64,000 nt of DNA from Pyrenophora tritici-repentis (taxonomy: Eukaryota > Ascomycota > Dothideomycetes > Pleosporales > Pleosporaceae). Below, one piece after another: positions 31,219 through 40,952 of this stretch. The first letter of the stretch is position 1, and the number at the start of each line of letters is the position of its first letter. The notes beneath the pieces were generated by a model. That model ran no database searches. It was not told where the DNA came from and worked only from the letters and a program-made list of their open reading frames with translations. The DNA is taken from the NCBI RefSeq assembly GCF_003171515.1, contig NC_089399.1, forward strand, positions 4,216,001-4,280,000. The letters run 5' to 3'. Made by a program: the position numbers and the translations under genes.

Positions 31219-34200
31219 CAGAGTTGCTATCAGTCAGTTCAGTCAGTCCGGAGCTCTCTGGACTGACTGAACTGACGTCCTGAGGTCACTGAACTGGACT
31301 GGACTGACTGCCAAGACTTTTCAATTAAACTAAAACTGACTGACTGAACTGACGTCGCCGCGGCCTGCGGACTGACTGGACTGACTGAACTGAGTTACCT
31401 GACGTCGAACTGAGATAAATGCTCCTGTACTTTTGAGATTTCTTCCTCTGATAGTGTGCGCGCTAGCCCAGAAGCTGAGGTAGTTGTTGGCTGTATACCA
31501 AGCCTCTTCCAGCTCTTCAAGCTCTGCAAAGCTGAAATAAGCTCTGGCTTCATATGGAGTCTCCGGGTGCCTAACATGTCGCCAAGCTCGCTGAAAGTCC
31601 GCTCACAGTCTGCCGCTGCTGCTGGTATTGTTAGGACGTCAATAGCGAACTTTGAGAGTATAGGGAACTGCCCAGCAACTGACTCCCAGTATAGAAGCGG
31701 ATTAAGAGACAGCCAATCCTCCTCAGCTAACGCTGGTTGCCGCTTCCATATCTCATACTCATCCTCAGCAAGGCTTGCCTCTAACTGCCGTGTGCTTTGC
31801 TCAATTGACGACTGTAGAAAAGCTGATCGCGACGTTGAAATCCCTAGCCGGGGCTTCTTACGCGGCGGCGTTACAGTGTGAGCTGAAGTGGCTGCAGAGT
31901 CCTTCCGCCCCTGCCACATACGCAGGAATGCCCGGTGGTTATTGTCAAGCCAGCCGTCGCGATAGTGGACACCGTCACGGGCAGTGACATGGGTGTCAGG
32001 CACCTTCCAGAGCGCTGAGAGGTGGTGTTTGTAGTGCGGGTGTAGTATTGTAGCAGTGTAGTAGACAGGCGCGTTATCGAATTTTGCGTAGTACTCAGCA
32101 AGCTTACAATGCGCAAGGTTAACGTTTGTAATAAGATGATCTTCAGGCGCATCTAGATCTTCGTAATTTACATCCTTAAGGCGGTCTTTGAGAGCCTCAA
32201 GCTGGTCAAGAAGCCACTCAAACGTTACTAGAACTTCCCATATAGCGCCGTGTCGGCCGTGTCGGCCGCGACCTTCAAGTAGCCGTGTAGCTTCGGCAAA
32301 TGGCTCAAGGAGTCGAATGTATTCTGTTATTGTCGCCCAGTCCTTGCCGTTTAGACCCCCTTCGCGTATATATAACCGTGGCTGGGCAGCAGGGAGCTGC
32401 TCACGATTCTTCCGGCGTCGTGAGGTTGCTGTTGCAGCACTATGCTCCTCAAGTTTACACTCAATATAGCCATCGATAGGGCCGTGTAGCTCAGCTGCAC
32501 GGACAAACGTGTTGAAATAGCTATTCCAGCGTGTCTTAACAGGCTTCACAAGCTGCCGGATGTGGGGTGTAACACCTAGAGACTCTGCCTCCTCGCACTG
32601 TAGGCGCTCTAGTAGTTGTCGAGTTTGAGGCGTACAGATAGACGCAATCACGTCAAAGAGGACGCCAACAGGACCGTATTTGCGCCACTCATCCATGTAC
32701 TTCTCCTCTTCCTCAAGGTGTGCGGCTTCATTCTCGTACGCGCTACGGTCTTTGCCCCAAATTACTAATTGTGCGCTTAGGTTGAGTATATGGCAGCAGC
32801 ACCGCAGCCGCCGCTCGCTTGCGATAAAGCCAAACTCCTCTGCTAAGGACTCAACTGCAGTATCATTGTTACTTGCGTTGTCAAGCACAAAGTACCCAAC
32901 CCTCGCGTTGTCAACGCCAAATAGCCGAAGTATTGTTGTTGCTGCAGCGGCAATATTATTGCCAGTGTGCGCCCCGTGTAGCTCAGGCAACCCAAGCAGG
33001 TGGTCAACTAGCTTGCCCTCGCTGTTAAGGTAATGTACGCAGAGGCCAGTAAAAGCATACTGCCCACCAGTTGAAGTCCAGTTGTCGAATGACACGTGTA
33101 TAAGCGACCGGGCTTCGCGAAGGTAGTTGGCAACAGCTGGTATGTATGTATTGTACTCAGTAATAATATGATCGTGGAGCGTTTGGTGGCTACGCCAAAG
33201 GAGAGCTTCGGCTAGCGGGCTCACGGCCGCAATCATGGCTCGAAACTGCGGCGTTTCTATTACGCGAAGGCTCTGGTTGTCCGCGACTACCCAGTCCTTC
33301 AGCGCGTCCTGAAATCGAGAGGTTGAAAAGCTTGCTGCCATCTCGTTTGCTACCTCTTGCGATACTTCTATCCCTTTAGACCTCATAATATGTACTTGGG
33401 ACTTTGCGAGCGCGCCCATAATATTGCCCTCCCGGCTAGCAATTGGTACAGGTCCGTTAGGTCCGTGTGAGTGTCCAGGCTTGTTGCTTGAGAGGTGTCG
33501 GCCGGCGTTTGTAGTGCTGTCAGCCTCGTAGCAAGCCTCCTGCTTCCGTCGTTGATGGCAGTACCGGCAAAGCCAGTAGTTTTTCTTGTACTTGCGGTGC
33601 CAGACGGCCCAGCCGTGGCGGTAGATCCAGCTTTTTGGCCCACCGCGACTATTACGCTCAACCTGGCGCCGCTCAAGATACGGCACACGCTTAAAATCAA
33701 GCCCGTCGTAATTGTCGTCGTCGTCGTCGTCGTCGCCGTCGTTGGGGAAGTCCGCCTGTACTGCCAAGGGCTCATCAGCCTGGGCCTCGCTCGCAGTATC
33801 GCCAACAGTAGGCGCGTTTGATAGCGATGGTAGAGGAGAATTGCGCTTGTCGCATTCTACAAGGCGGCGAAGGCCTGAATTAGAGGGAGTAGACATGAAG
33901 TACACCAAGAAGTATTATGGCAACAGTAGTCTAGCGTCGTGTGTATAGCAGACGCGACGCGAAAGGCTTACTAGGTGCGCACCGGGTAGCGCATTTCCGC
34001 AAACTCTAATTAGCTTAAAGCTAGATGCTTTAACTTATATAGGATTAGTGTCTTTATATCTAGGACTAGCGCGGCTTCGAAGCCGCACTAAATGTGGCTT
34101 TCACAACTCTAAAATACTGCTTTAAAAACAGCTAACGTCAGTCTAACGTCAGTCAGTTCAGTCAGTCTGGAGGCTTCTGAACTGACTGGACTGACGTCCA

Positions 34201-34287
34201 GCTGCCTCAAGAACTGACTGACTGAACTGAGTCTTGGCAGTCAGTTCAGTCAGTTCGAACTGAGTTACCTGACTGATAGCAAGTCTG
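31219..34287 (-). mobile_element. hAT-1, complete DNA transposon
   Basis: 3069 bp. Termini read CAGAGTTGCTATCAGTCAG and CAGACTTGCTATCAGTCAG inward, with an exact 8-bp target duplication acccaaat (31211-31218, 34288-34295). The ends contain clustered TCAGTCAG and GAACTGACTGA motifs, probable transposase-binding sites. It carries one open transposase and sits in Copia-3 pol. The best candidate for a currently autonomous DNA transposon here. Confidence 0.96.
31395..33908 (-). CDS. hAT-1 transposase
   Basis: 837-residue intact hAT transposase, which cuts the element out and inserts it with 8-bp duplications. An acidic run (poly-Asp near residue 65) precedes a BED-type zinc finger (WLCRYCHQRRKQ then GRHLSSNKPGH, about residues 110-145). 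The RNase H-like core follows, with first Asp in HVSFDNWTSTGGQ (about 275), the GAHTGNNI motif and a second Asp in YFVLDNASNNDTA (about 345). A large helical insertion comes next. The C-terminal dimerisation domain ends the protein (AAAADCERTFSELGDMLGTRR, about residue 775). Length and domain set are normal for the superfamily. Confidence 0.95.
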   Translation of the reverse strand: MVYFMSTPSNSGLRRLVECDKRNSPLPSLSNAPTVGDTASEAQADEPLAVQADFPNDGDDDDDDDNYDGLDFKRVPYLERRQVERNSRGGPKSWIYRHGWAVWHRKYKKNYWLCRYCHQRRKQEACYEADSTTNAGRHLSSNKPGHSHGPNGPVPIASREGNIMGALAKSQVHIMRSKGIEVSQEVANEMAASFSTSRFQDALKDWVVADNQSLRVIETPQFRAMIAAVSPLAEALLWRSHQTLHDHIITEYNTYIPAVANYLREARSLIHVSFDNWTSTGGQYAFTGLCVHYLNSEGKLVDHLLGLPELHGAHTGNNIAAAATTILRLFGVDNARVGYFVLDNASNNDTAVESLAEEFGFIASERRLRCCCHILNLSAQLVIWGKDRSAYENEAAHLEEEEKYMDEWRKYGPVGVLFDVIASICTPQTRQLLERLQCEEAESLGVTPHIRQLVKPVKTRWNSYFNTFVRAAELHGPIDGYIECKLEEHSAATATSRRRKNREQLPAAQPRLYIREGGLNGKDWATITEYIRLLEPFAEATRLLEGRGRHGRHGAIWEVLVTFEWLLDQLEALKDRLKDVNYEDLDAPEDHLITNVNLAHCKLAEYYAKFDNAPVYYTATILHPHYKHHLSALWKVPDTHVTARDGVHYRDGWLDNNHRAFLRMWQGRKDSAATSAHTVTPPRKKPRLGISTSRSAFLQSSIEQSTRQLEASLAEDEYEIWKRQPALAEEDWLSLNPLLYWESVAGQFPILSKFAIDVLTIPAAAADCERTFSELGDMLGTRRLHMKPELISALQSLKSWKRLGIQPTTTSASGLARTLSEEEISKVQEHLSQFDVR

Positions 34288-34295
34288 ACCCAAAT

Positions 34296-35663
34296 TCGGA
34301 ATATGTTCGTCGAACGGTAACCAACTAAGTACCCTATCCAGGCTTTCGGGTCAAATCTCTGTAGACGTCCTTTTCCTCGCTTCGTGTCATCCGTCATCGC
34401 AAATGCCTTACAGCCGTACGCTCGTAAATGCGACAGGTTGGGCTTGCGTGGTGATGTAACAACTCCATTCTGGAAAGCGATTGCCGTGAAGAACATCTCG
34501 TATGGAGATCTCCAGCGGTTCTGATATTTCGGCGTCCTGTTGTGTAGGTAGACGGCGGTCCGGGCGATTTCCGGCCATTGGTCCCACGGCAGATGTGCAT
34601 CGAGTCGCATTGCTCGACCCTTTTCTTTTACCACACCCCCTGAGCGTTCGGCTCCTCCGTTTTGCGCTTGCGTATCGGGGGCGGAAGGCTCGAGTACTAT
34701 ACCTCTTGTTCTGCACCATCTGGCGACCTCTGGCTTCACGGAAAATATCTCGTTGTCCGTCTCAATAACCTTTACCGTTATACCAAATTGATTCATCATA
34801 AAGGTGACGAACATCTTAAGGCTTTTAAGGATGACTCTTGCCGTTCGGTTGTCACTAAGATAGAAATCCCATATGTATCCCGTAACGCGGCAGTTAATAA
34901 GCATCTGACTCTTCTCCTTGGTCGTACTTTCTGCTTCGTAGTCGTGAAAGTCGATCGCAACTCGCTCTCCCGGACCTTCTAAAATAGTCCGGGGCGTCCG
35001 TCGTATCATTCGCTTCGACTTTGATATCCCACAGGCATCGCATTTCACTGTGGGGACCCCGACGATCTTCACCCCCTCAGATTGGTTCACTAGGTGTTCT
35101 AGGGCGTCGGATCCAGGGTGGCCAAGTCTCTTGTGCCAGACTATAGCCTCAGCTCGTTTTCGTACGGCTGTCCTGCGCGTTGGCTGCTGCGTTGAAAACG
35201 CTGCTCGCGCCTCAGCGTCATTGAGTTCCAGTATCCATTGTCCGTACTTCTCGTGTAGTACTGCCAGTTCGCTATCGTCGGACCGTCGGAGGATTGTTGG
35301 GTCGGATTTGGTGTCCCACCAAAGACCTTGCCGGCGGAGTATCCGGAAGGAGACAAGACTGCAGTGTAGGTCAGGGCAGTAGGCGACGTTCTCGAGGTAG
35401 AGGAGACGGTGACCGTCTGCGCTATCTACTCTCAGAGTAACTGAACCGTATGCCTTAATCCACACCCTTGTATTGCCTGCCCAGAGGAAGTCTCCTGTCA
35501 TAGGCGGTCGAATATTCGTGAATCGTCCGAGGTCGTTGCCGACGTGTATAGTGGTTCCGGAGTCCATTATGTAAGAGCGTTGAAGTGGGTACTTAGATTC
35601 CTTTGCCATAAATGATGAGGCACAGATTATAAGGTTGATCTGGCCTATGTTCCGGCCTTCTGG
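34296..35663 (-). pseudogene. Copia-3 pol, 5' part: protease and integrase
   Basis: The open frame includes the protease (YIMDSGTTIHVG, about 35570), GAG-pre-integrase (IVWHKRLGHPG about 35130, CDACGISKSKR) and the integrase core (AIDFHDYE, ETDNEI, DTQAQNGGAERSGG about 34660). It runs to STNIFRIW, where hAT-1 enters. The codons between the gag stop (35664-35666) and the first Met (35609) are open and in frame with gag, so pol probably begins by readthrough. Confidence 0.92.
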
Positions 35664-36863
35664 TCACTCGACAGTATCCTCTACCGGAGTGCTCTGTGAC
35701 TTCTTAATCTGGGGTGTCCCTAATTTAGCTCTCTTGGCTCCCCTTATCTCTTGTTCGAGATCAGTGTCGCTATCAATTCGGTGCTGAGCCATCGTCTTCA
35801 GTGTTTCACGTGGCTTCCACCAAACAGGGGCGTTGTGCGGAAACGCGTACCAACAATCCTTTAGTTCGTGCTGTTGGTCGCATACCTTGCATTGTTTCCT
35901 ATCCTTGCCCGGTCCGGGAGTCTTTCGGCTTTTGCCGCGACCTCGCTTTCCTGGGGCCTTCTCGGCGGCGTCATCTGCGTCTTCGCCGTTCAGTTGAGGT
36001 CCACTTGCTACAAAGGCGGCCTTCGGGACCTTGTGTTTGATCGGATGCAACAGTGAGGCGTACTCTCGGAACTGTTTAATCATCATCCGTACAGTGACAC
36101 GTGGGTCTTTGTTTCCACCGGCCATGAACGCGGTAGTCCATTCTGGTGATGGTTTGAGAACTGCTTTGACGAAATCCTCCTTGATAAACTCTTCGTCTTG
36201 GCATTCAGGTATGCCAAGGGCCTTGCCTTCCGTGATTGCATGGTCCATCTCAGTTAGCCAGGTCTCCCACTGTGCTAACAACCTCATCGGTTTTTGGGCC
36301 GCGAGGTAACGTTCTCTCGCACGTTTGAGTTCCTCCTTCGTGTCAATCCCAACATTTGCGGCTAAGTTTTCAATCCACTGCCGATGGGAAAGACCTGCCT
36401 TGCAGCAGTTGTAGAAGAGGTGTTGTGACACAGTCTTCCTTATGTGCTCGGTGAGCTTTCCAAGTCCGGTCCGCTCTTGTTGATATCTCTGGTTAAGTAT
36501 TTTAAACTCTTCTAGTTGTATTCGGTAATAATCGATATCTTCTTTATAGGACGTCTTCGCGTTCGTCGCGAGGTCCGAGGGTCGTACCGGTACGTAGGCT
36601 GGCGCTTCGGCGCTATCGTCGCCGATCGCTTGGCGATATTGGGTAACGTGCAGATTCGTCGCTGCAGTTGATGGCTGATAGCTTCCGATAAGTGGAGCTA
36701 GTGGTGGTTGTGGTTCTATTAGAGGGATCCCACGTTGCTTTGGATCTACCTTTTCCCACACTTGGTATGCGGCGCATTCCGCTTGTAGTTGTTGGTACCA
36801 TTTAGCCCAATTGGTATAATCCGTTAGGATCACTGTTGGATCTCTGTTTGATAGTACAGACAT
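35664..36863 (-). CDS. Copia-3 Gag
   Basis: 399-residue Gag starting MSVLSNRDPTVIL. It has the conserved RERYLAAQKPMRLLAQWETWL segment and a C-terminal zinc knuckle (CKVCDQQHELKDCWY). A basic region before the knuckle (GKRGRGKSRK) should bind RNA. It ends in TGA followed by CCA, GAA, GGC, with pol in the same frame. MITE-A lies upstream, between the primer site and the start codon. Confidence 0.93.
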   Translation of the reverse strand: MSVLSNRDPTVILTDYTNWAKWYQQLQAECAAYQVWEKVDPKQRGIPLIEPQPPLAPLIGSYQPSTAATNLHVTQYRQAIGDDSAEAPAYVPVRPSDLATNAKTSYKEDIDYYRIQLEEFKILNQRYQQERTGLGKLTEHIRKTVSQHLFYNCCKAGLSHRQWIENLAANVGIDTKEELKRARERYLAAQKPMRLLAQWETWLTEMDHAITEGKALGIPECQDEEFIKEDFVKAVLKPSPEWTTAFMAGGNKDPRVTVRMMIKQFREYASLLHPIKHKVPKAAFVASGPQLNGEDADDAAEKAPGKRGRGKSRKTPGPGKDRKQCKVCDQQHELKDCWYAFPHNAPVWWKPRETLKTMAQHRIDSDTDLEQEIRGAKRAKLGTPQIKKSQSTPVEDTVE

Positions 36864-36936
36864 CTTGTCGATGAGTTTTGATGACTCTTCGGTTCGGCGC
36901 TTACGTGTTGTAGCGTGGGGATCGTCGTATTGACGG

Positions 36937-37098
36937 CACAGTCCGCAACAATCAATTAAGTGGGTCCTAGAAGGTTCAGATTGGATTGATTGATTACCGC
37001 TTTAAGCCTAGTAGTTACCTATAGGAGTTTAAGCCCTACCTAGATAGGTAAGTGGGTCTAGGAGAGTGACCGGATTGAATTGATTGTTGCGGAGTCTA
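36937..37098 (+). mobile_element. MITE-A copy 5
   Basis: 162 bp, target duplication attgacgg, in the 5' leader of Copia-3 upstream of gag. Confidence 0.95.
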
Positions 37099-37158
37099 AT
37101 TGACGGTATTTGTAGTATAAAGTAACTTTGATTGACTCTTCTGTACTCGGTACAGGCA

Positions 37159-37172
37159 GTGAGACTCTTAAT
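37159..37172 (-). promoter_or_regulatory. Copia-3 primer-binding site
   Basis: The minus strand reads ATTAAGAGTCTCAC directly after the 5' LTR, the same anticodon-arm site as in the other copias. Confidence 0.7.
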
Positions 37173-37361
37173 TGTCAGATTTTTATGGATGGGATCAAGT
37201 GTGTATTCTCTGTGTCTGTCTACGGCTCTGTCTGTGGGAGGTGGCCTCGCCTCGGGCTTGGCAGTGCTAAGTCCCGGCGCTAGCCCTGGTTTGGGGGTCT
37301 CATGTCCTTCCCCAACCACCATCGGCTCGATCATGGAGCAAAACCTCGCCTCAATCTGACA
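37173..37361 (-). repeat. Copia-3 5' LTR
   Basis: 189 bp, matches the copy at 28600-28788. Confidence 0.95.
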
Positions 37362-37366
37362 ACATC

Positions 37367-38038
37367 ATTCACAGTGTACTTAGTGCACAAGGTGCCAGAT
37401 CTAACAAAACCCTTACCCCAACTACGAACACAAAACCCTTACACTATTAACCCTATTTGTGGGCGAACAACAGAAAGGAGAGAACTGGTTGATCATTCTA
37501 CTGAGTAGAGATGTGTGCTTATATACATAAGATATACATGAGTACATGACGTAGATAGTAGAGTGGTGAAGGTTGTAGAAGATGCTAGAAGATCTGATAA
37601 GAGTATCGGGCTGACGCACAGACGCCCAACTGTGTTGGCTGACATACTAATTGGAGTATAGAAGCTCTTAGCACCCCTCTCCTGTAGATCTAGTACGCAG
37701 AGACACTCAGACACAAGACATAATTAATTATCAACATCCATTAGTTTATCACAATATCTTATCATATCTGACAGCATCACATACTAGGTCCGTATCCCAC
37801 AACCTAATATTTCTACTCCTACTCCTACTCCTACTATTCCGCGAGGGACTCCATCTCAACTTTCATCACGAAGCGAGCAGATAGTACGAGAAAGATTGAG
37901 GAAGGTAAATTCTTATTGCTTATCATCAGAAGGGTGGATGATGCCATGTTACCTATCTTCGCGCAGTGCTTTTTATAGAAAGCTTCGATGACTAAGCTGT
38001 ATATTCAGTGCCGGAGCACTTACCACGGCACAATACTC
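37367..38038. other. Old LTR remnants and spacer
   Basis: Around 37455-37650 the sequence follows the pattern of the Copia-4 LTR (ATATACATAAGATAT, GTGAAGGTTGTAGAA, ATCGGGC) with much divergence. About 37720-37772 resembles the end of the Copia-1 LTR. The rest has no recognisable feature except a short CTACTC run near 37810. Confidence 0.5.
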
Positions 38039-38809
38039 CTACTCCAACTCGTGAACGACCAACTTCGAGTCCTCTCCCGGCGCGACCTCTTCCTCCACAC
38101 CATTTGAACCAATATACTTCAATATCTTTGCAGTAGCATATCCTTCAATCAATGCCGATGATCCTCGAACGACGCAATACCGGATTATGTCGCCTGGCTT
38201 TATTACATGTTTCGTCGAAACTTGGTTGGAATTGACGTCATGCTGAATGCTCTGGTCATTCAGGTAGATGTCCGCCTGATAGACTTGCGTCTTTTGCCCA
38301 GTAGTACCCCAATACGTGGCGAAAAATTCAGCAAGAACTGACCGTGCGCCTTTGTTTAGGTACGAAATTCTGTTGGAGCAATAATTTGCGTAGTTTTGAC
38401 CTGTCGTCTGCCGGGTACCAATTGCCCATTTTACCAGGTTCTGGCTAGGGACACAGTCCACGTCGTAAGTTCTTAGGCCTTTCCAGTTAACAACTTCTTC
38501 GCGCTGTTCGCAAAGCGTTCCAATAGGGCAATAACTCTGTACTGTAGTTTTATGCGAGACATCCTCCTGTTCACATATGACAGAAAAGCTTCTATCCAGA
38601 GCCCAGTCACATACAGCCGAGGTAGGCCTCCAAGTTCCTTGGCTTTCATGGATCTTTCCTAAGCACCAGTCTTTATCGGTAGTAACTTCCCGTTTGAAGA
38701 GGTTGGCGGCGACGGGCGCTGGTGTAAAGTTGTTGATGTTGCCAGGAGGTATAGCAGCGGCTAGGGCGAAGAACATCGCCACGTAGATAAAAACGGCGTT
38801 GGTTATCAT
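38039..38809 (-). CDS. Secreted cysteine-containing protein, orphan
   Basis: 256 residues, no introns evident. The first 19 residues form a signal peptide (hydrophobic core NAVFIYVAMFFALAAA). A Lys-Arg at 39-40 is a probable Kex2 site ending a short propeptide. The mature part has eight cysteines, an even number that would allow four disulfides. I recognise no domain. It is the one apparently intact host-type gene in the transposon block, so an effector-like or cell-surface role is possible, but only its secretion is supported by the sequence. The start is the first Met of the open frame. Confidence 0.72.
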   Translation of the reverse strand: MITNAVFIYVAMFFALAAAIPPGNINNFTPAPVAANLFKREVTTDKDWCLGKIHESQGTWRPTSAVCDWALDRSFSVICEQEDVSHKTTVQSYCPIGTLCEQREEVVNWKGLRTYDVDCVPSQNLVKWAIGTRQTTGQNYANYCSNRISYLNKGARSVLAEFFATYWGTTGQKTQVYQADIYLNDQSIQHDVNSNQVSTKHVIKPGDIIRYCVVRGSSALIEGYATAKILKYIGSNGVEEEVAPGEDSKLVVHELE

Positions 38810-39064
38810 TATTGCTAGAATAACGATAGAAATAGATGTAGTTGTGAATTCTTTTTAAGAGCCTTCGAAGAAAGCTATAAATAAAGTTAGAAACATGTAT
38901 AGTAGTGTAGTGTTAGTAGAAAGTTTAGAAATACTTACAACTAGTAGAAACAATGTTAAGGGACTGTTGTTTAAAGTCGTTTACGAACAAAAAGCGCGGT
39001 ATGTAGATAGGTCTCTGTGGTGCGGTATTAGCTAGTAGCTAGAGTATATATATACTCGTTTCTA
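38810..39064. other. AT-rich intergenic sequence
   Basis: Likely upstream region of the secreted-protein gene. No gene or repeat was recognised. Confidence 0.4.
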
Positions 39065-39302
39065 TTAATTAAGTAAGTGTGTTACGATCCCTGGAGATTG
39101 ACGCCGGTAAGCATGTGGGGGGTGCTTACGTCCAAGCGCCTTCTCGTATCCTTCCATCGCTCGACAATGCATCGCTTCGGCCTCCTCGTACTTTCCCTGG
39201 CTTTCCCACACTAACCCAAGCTCGCTGACGCTTGTGAGCGTATCTAGGTGCTCTCGCCCAAGCACCTCCTCGTATCCTTCCAGCGCTCGACAGTGCATCG
39301 CT
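39065..39302 (-). pseudogene. NLR-type protein, C-terminal TPR repeats
   Basis: The minus strand encodes about two 42-residue kinesin-light-chain-type TPRs (ALEGYEEVLGREH, LTSVSELGLVWESQGKYEEA) and a short unique C-terminus ending in a stop at 39065. It is the 3' end of the gene whose upstream part is at 40953-42166. The middle is replaced by an inverted segment bounded by two MITE-D copies. Confidence 0.8.
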
Positions 39303-39504
39303 CAGAGATGGCAACAAGCCGGCCAAGCTGCTATCAAGCCAAATGTGGCCCCTGCTTACTAGCCTTGTCGATCAACCACAGGTCTACAAGAGAACCGTGC
39401 CACCCCTCTATCTAGGTATAGCTATACCTATATATTCTAGGCCGCTAGTGAGCAGGGGCCACATTTGGCTTGATAGCAGCTTGGCCGGCTTGTTGCCATC
39501 TCTG
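39303..39504 (+). mobile_element. MITE-D copy 1
   Basis: 202-bp foldback element, inverted repeats beginning CAGAGATGGCAACAAGCC, related to MITE-C. The left flank is gcatcgct. The right flank (tgggcgag) does not match it, but the flank to the right of MITE-D copy 2 does. Confidence 0.92.
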
Positions 39505-39874
39505 TGGGCGAGAGCACCCAGATACGCCCACAAGCGTCAGCGAGCTTGGGTTAGTGTTGGAAAGCCAGGGAAAGTACGAGGAGGCCGAAGCGATGCACTG
39601 TCGAGCGCTGGAAGAATACGAGGAGGTGCTTGGGCGAGAGCACCCAGATACGCCCACAAGCGTCAGCGAGCTTGGGTTAGTGTGGGAAAGCCAGGGAAAG
39701 TACGAGGAGGCCGAAGCGATGCATTGTCGAGCGCTGGAAGGATACGAGGAGGTGCTTGGGCAAGGTCACCCAGACACGCTCACCAGCGTCAGCGAGCTTG
39801 GGTTAGTGTGGGAAAGCCAGGGAAAGTACGAGGAGGCCGAAGCGATGCATTGTCGAGCGCTGGAAGGATACGAG

Positions 39875-40002
39875 CAGACTCCGCAACAATCAATCGGATC
39901 GGCATGATTGATTCCTATCTAGGTTAAAGGCTGCCTAATAAAGTAACTCTTTAACCTATATAGGAATCAATCATGTCGATCGATTGATTGTTGCGGAGTC
40001 TG
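39875..40002 (-). mobile_element. MITE-B copy 4
   Basis: 128 bp, target duplication gatacgag, in a TPR unit. Confidence 0.95.
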
Positions 40003-40558
40003 GATACGAGGAGGTGCTTGGGCAAGGTCACCCAGACACGCTCACCAGCGTCAGCGAGCTTGGGTTAGTGTGGGAAAGCCAGGGAAAGTACGAGGAGGCC
40101 GAAGCGATGCACTGTCGAGCGCTGGAAGGATACGAGGAGGTGCTTGGGCGAGAGCACCCAGATACGCCCACAAGCGTCAGCGAGCTTGGGTTAGTGTTGG
40201 AAAGCCAGGGAAAGTACGAGGAGGCCGAAGCGATGCACTGTCGAGCGCTGGAAGAATACGAGGAGGTGCTTGGGCGAGAGCACCCAGATACGCCCACAAG
40301 CGTCAGCGAGCTTGGGTTAGTGTGGGAAAGCCAGGGAAAGTACGAGGAGGCCGAAGCGATGCACTGTCGAGCGCTGGAAGGATACGAGGAGGTGCTTGGG
40401 CGAGAGCACCCAGATACGCCCACAAGCGTCAGCGAGCTTGGGTTAGTGTGGGAAAGCCAGGGAAAGTACGAGGAGGCCGAAGCGATGCATTGTCGAGCGC
40501 TGGAAGGATACGAGGAGGTGCTTGGGCAAGGTCACCCAGACACGCTCACCAGCGTCAG

Positions 40559-40686
40559 CAGACTCCGCAACAATCAATCGATTGACATGATTGATTCCTA
40601 TATAGGTTAAAGAATTACTTCATTAGGCAGCCTTTAACCTAGATAGGAATCAATCATGCCGATCCGATTGATTGTTGCGGAGTCTG
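40559..40686 (+). mobile_element. MITE-B copy 5
   Basis: 128 bp, target duplication agcgtcag. Its mirror image is copy 6, so it inserted before the palindrome formed. Confidence 0.95.
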
Positions 40687-40750
40687 AGCGTCAGCGAGCT
40701 TGGGTTAGTGTGGGAAAGCCAGGGAAAGTACGAGGAGGCCGAAGCGATGC

Positions 40751-40952
40751 CAGAGATGGCAACAAGCCGGCCAAGCTGCTATCAAGCCAAATGTGGCCCC
40801 TGCTTACTAGCCTTGTCGATCAACCACAGGTCTACAAGAGAACCGTGCCACCCCTCTATCTAGGTATAGCTATACCTATATATTCTAGGCCGCTAGTGAG
40901 CAGGGGCCACATTTGGCTTGATAGCAGCTTGGCCGGCTTGTTGCCATCTCTG
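40751..40952 (+). mobile_element. MITE-D copy 2, centre of palindrome
   Basis: 202 bp, same orientation and sequence as copy 1. Its left flank agcgatgc is the reverse complement of its right flank gcatcgct, because the whole neighbourhood is mirror-symmetric around it. Confidence 0.93.

Larger units (their letters stand above)
28600..37361 (-). mobile_element. Copia-3, complete copia element split by hAT-1
   Basis: 189-bp LTRs (28600-28788, 37173-37361) that read identically, with an exact 5-bp duplication acatc (28595-28599, 37362-37366). The primer site is at 37159-37172 and the polypurine tract at 28789-28801. Without hAT-1 (31219-34287) and MITE-A (36937-37098) the element is about 5.5 kb with gag and pol open. 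Confidence 0.95.
39505..40750 (+). pseudogene. Inverted block of TPR repeats
   Basis: On the + strand, opposite to the rest of the gene, tandem 126-bp units encode nearly identical 42-residue TPRs (EYEEVLGREHPDTPTSVSEL and the following residues). Two MITE-B copies interrupt them. The last 738 bases (40013-40750) are the mirror image of 40953-41690. The block has no start codon or nucleotide-binding domain of its own. Confidence 0.85.
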
